Source: Pyronema omphalodes (lineage: Eukaryota; Ascomycota; Pezizomycetes; Pezizales; Pyronemataceae). Taken from it: a stretch of DNA of 64,000 nt. The notes under the pieces were generated by a model, which did no database searches, had not been told where the DNA came from, and saw only the letters and a program-made list of their open reading frames with translations. The stretch's first letter is position 1; every line of letters begins with the position of its first letter. The stretch is from NCBI GenBank assembly GCA_024516155.1, contig JAJJXM010000055.1, forward strand, positions 248,001-312,000. The letters run 5' to 3'. Shown piece by piece: positions 61,776 to 64,000 of this stretch. The position numbers and the translations under genes were made by a program.

Positions 61776-62039
61776 AAAAACATTCCCAACCAACCGATGA
61801 CTCCGAGTGACTCCGAGTGACTCCGAGTGACCCGGTGTGAAGTTCTGTACTTATTACCTCAGAATCTCAGAATCTCAGAATCTCAGAATCTCAGAATCTC
61901 AGCAGGAAGGTTTCGAGGTTAAGATACGGTATACGATAGGAGTAAGTAGTATAATACGGGGGGTTGATGGGTTAATATATGTATGATAAAGGATAGATAT
62001 ATAGTATACTTATTCCTGGGGAAAGATAACGAAGAAAAA

Positions 62040-62160
62040 CGAAAAGATGAAAAGAAGAAAAGAAGAAAAGAAGAAAAGAAGAAAAGAAAAGAAAGGTAAA
62101 GAAAAGAAAAGAAAAGAAAAGAAGAAAAGAAAAGTAAGAAGAAAAGAAGAAAAACGAAAA
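62040..62160. repeat. GAAAA/GAAGAAAA purine microsatellite
   Basis: About 120 bp of AGAAAAGAAG units on the plus strand. Gives a spurious Phe/Ser-rich frame on the minus strand. Confidence 0.85.
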
Positions 62161-62401
62161 GAGTAGTTTAGATACGGTATACCACAAAACGGAGAACTGA
62201 GAATAAACTCCAGAGAATAGAAAATAGACTCCGAGATCAGCGATGAGAAGTTTTTTTGATGAATAATTACTATATGTATACCATAGATTATAGTAGCTTG
62301 ATACTTTCTGCTTGAGACTTGATGCTTGAGTCTTGAGTCTTGAGTCTTGATGCTTTATGCTTGAGTCTTAATTAGATCTTGATTGAAATCATTGAATACC
62401 C

Positions 62402-62580
62402 AGACCCCGCAACCCCGCAACCCCGCAACCCCCCACAACCCCCCAAACCCCCCAGACCCCGCAACCCCAAACCCCGCAACCCCCCAGACCCGCCTTCCCA
62501 AACCCCGCAACTTCCATTCCGCAACTCCGCAACTCCGCAACTCCCAAACCCCGCAACTACCATTCCCCAACTCCGCAACT
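62402..62580. repeat. CCCCGCAA minisatellite
   Basis: Imperfect tandem units ACCCCGCA, ACCCCCCA and CAACTCCG. Two open frames here are translation of the repeat only. Confidence 0.85.
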
Positions 62581-62699
62581 ACATCACACCACCTTCCCGG
62601 AACACAGCCATGGTGGATCATAAATACTATCGGGTAGTGGGGGGGGTAACTTGTGAGTGATCGGTCGTGAAAGGGATATTGATATGGTTGCTGACTTGG

Positions 62700-62900
62700 A
62701 CTCGGGTTATTGGATGGGAGGATGAGAGGTTATTGGATGAGAGGATGGGAGGAGGGGATGGGAGGATGAGAGGATGAGGGGATGGGGGGATGGGGGGATA
62801 TTGGGTTATTGGGTTATTGGGTTATTGGGTTATTGGGTTATTGGATGGGAGGATGAGGGGAGGGGATGAGGGGATGTTAGATGAGAGGATATTGGATATG
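62700..62900. repeat. GGATGAGAGG / TTATTGGG minisatellites
   Basis: G-rich tandem units (GGATGAGAGGATGGGAGG) then GGTTATTG units repeated about six times (62803-62845), then mixed copies. Confidence 0.85.
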
Positions 62901-63126
62901 AGGATACGACAGGACACGACAGGGCATGATACTTCACGACACGACACGATATAGTTTCAATAATCAGGGCAAAAAAATCTATAAATCTCAATCTCAATCC
63001 CAATCTCAGCATCAACCTCGAAAAAGTCATCCTCAAAAAGTCAACCTCGAAAAGTCAATCGCAAAAAGTTAAACTCAAAAAGTCAATCTCAGCACCATCA
63101 TCATCAATCTCAATCTCAATCTCAGC

Positions 63127-63240
63127 ACCATCACCATCACCATCACCATCACCATCACCATCACCATCACCATCACCATCACCATCACCATCACCATCAC
63201 CATCACCATCACCATCACCATCACCATCACCATCACCATC
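63127..63240. repeat. Perfect (CACCAT)n microsatellite, about 19 units
   Basis: About 114 bp of uninterrupted hexamer, followed by diverged CATCACCATCCCCAAGTCAA units to about 63400. Confidence 0.95.
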
Positions 63241-63439
63241 CCCAAGTCAATATCACCATCCCCAAGTCAATATCAGCACCAATATCACCATCACCATCAC
63301 CATCACCATCAGCATCCCCAAGTCAATACCAGCATCATTTTCAATAAGTCAATATCAGCATCCAGACCTCAATCTCAGCACCAATATCAAAAACTCAATC
63401 TCAAAAAAGACTAAAAGTCAAAATTCAAAATACGATATT

Positions 63440-63960
63440 CAATAGCAAAGTAAGTGAGTAAGTAGATGAGTAAGTAGGTAAATAAGTAAGTGAGTAAGTA
63501 GGTAAGTAAGTAGATACGGTAGATACGGTAGATAGATACGGTAGATAGATATCTCAACACAAGAAAAAAACACAAGAAAAAAACACAAGAAAAAAACACA
63601 AGAAAAAAACACAAGAAAAAAACACAAGAAAAAGAAAGTAAAAACAAAGTAAAAACAAATAGACACAAACAGACACAAACAGACACAACATACATTGTAA
63701 TCAAGACACAAAAGAAAAGCACGCAAAAGAAAAGCACGAAAACACAAAACACACAGAACACAAATCAACACGAAAACACAGAACACAAACACAAAACACA
63801 AAACACAAACACACAAAAACACAAAAACACAAACACAAAACACAAGGCAAAGACAAAACACAAACACAAAAAACACAATGATAAACGATAAACGGTAAAT
63901 GATAAACGATAAAAAAGAGTCAATACTAAACAAAAGAAAAACTACATTCACAAAAACACA
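63440..63960. repeat. Mixed short tandem repeats to the right edge
   Basis: GTAAGTGAGTAA units (63440-63515), TAGATACGG units, AACACAAGAAAAA units (63550-63640), ACAGACACAA units and ACACAAAACACAA units (63640-63960). No gene. The density is unlike the rest of the window. Confidence 0.85.
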
Positions 63961-64000
63961 AAAAAGGTCAAAAAAAAGCTGCTATAAAAAAAACAAAAAG

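Noticed and set aside
62355..62660. ORFs in the CCCCGCAA repeat
   Set aside because: Pure repeat translation in two phases and antisense; no gene.

Overview
This window is nuclear DNA of a filamentous ascomycete fungus (Pezizomycotina). Most genes carry short introns of about 50-145 nt with GTRNGT-type donors, GCTAAC/GCTAAT-type branch points and TAG/CAG acceptors. Intergenic stretches are long and rich in simple repeats, and the gene set (Ach1, Adh6-type alcohol dehydrogenase, mitochondrial PDH E1-alpha, a KDM4-type JmjC demethylase, PEBP, BTB proteins) is fungal. The highly expressed metabolic genes prefer GGA for glycine. I cannot place it below subphylum from sequence alone.

Layout. 1-15 kb: the 3' end of a tyrosinase gene runs off the left edge. 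It is followed by the acetyl-CoA hydrolase/CoA-transferase gene (ACH1 type, 529 aa), a small Cys-rich hypothetical, a 481-aa hypothetical and a zinc alcohol dehydrogenase. 15-17.2 kb: a three-exon DUF6818-like/coiled-coil gene abuts, tail to tail, two tandem copies of a degraded PIF/Harbinger-type transposase 3' end, so this looks like a relic two-gene transposon. 18.9-24.5 kb, all on the minus strand: a secreted PEBP-family protein, a WD40 protein and PDH E1-alpha. 24.5-31 kb: mostly non-coding, with two families of degenerate tandem repeats and one Ala/Pro-rich hypothetical.

31-45.4 kb is the most unusual part. An RGG-type protein gene and a KDM4-like histone demethylase gene were apparently neighbours separated by about 2 kb. 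A nearly identical 1.96-kb copy of that interval (tail of the RGG gene plus the demethylase upstream region) now lies on both sides of 3.3 kb of foreign DNA. That insert holds a Cys-rich small ORF and a 2.0-kb element with about 32-bp terminal inverted repeats. Its right junction carries a 31-bp templated filler. One consequence is that a copy of the demethylase promoter and leader now sits directly upstream of the Cys-rich ORF.

46-53.4 kb: two tandemly duplicated genes, each encoding an N-terminal nucleoporin-like FG-repeat tail fused to a BTB/POZ domain, with different FG copy number and an identical 62-nt intron whose acceptor TAG is also an in-frame stop if the intron is retained. 53.4-64 kb: one long, charged coiled-coil protein, then about 6 kb of gene-free DNA increasingly dominated by micro- and minisatellites.

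The metabolic genes fit a common theme (acetyl-CoA and aldehyde metabolism around mitochondria), but they are separate transcription units and no co-regulated cluster is evident. All splice sites were read by eye from consensus signals and reading-frame continuity.
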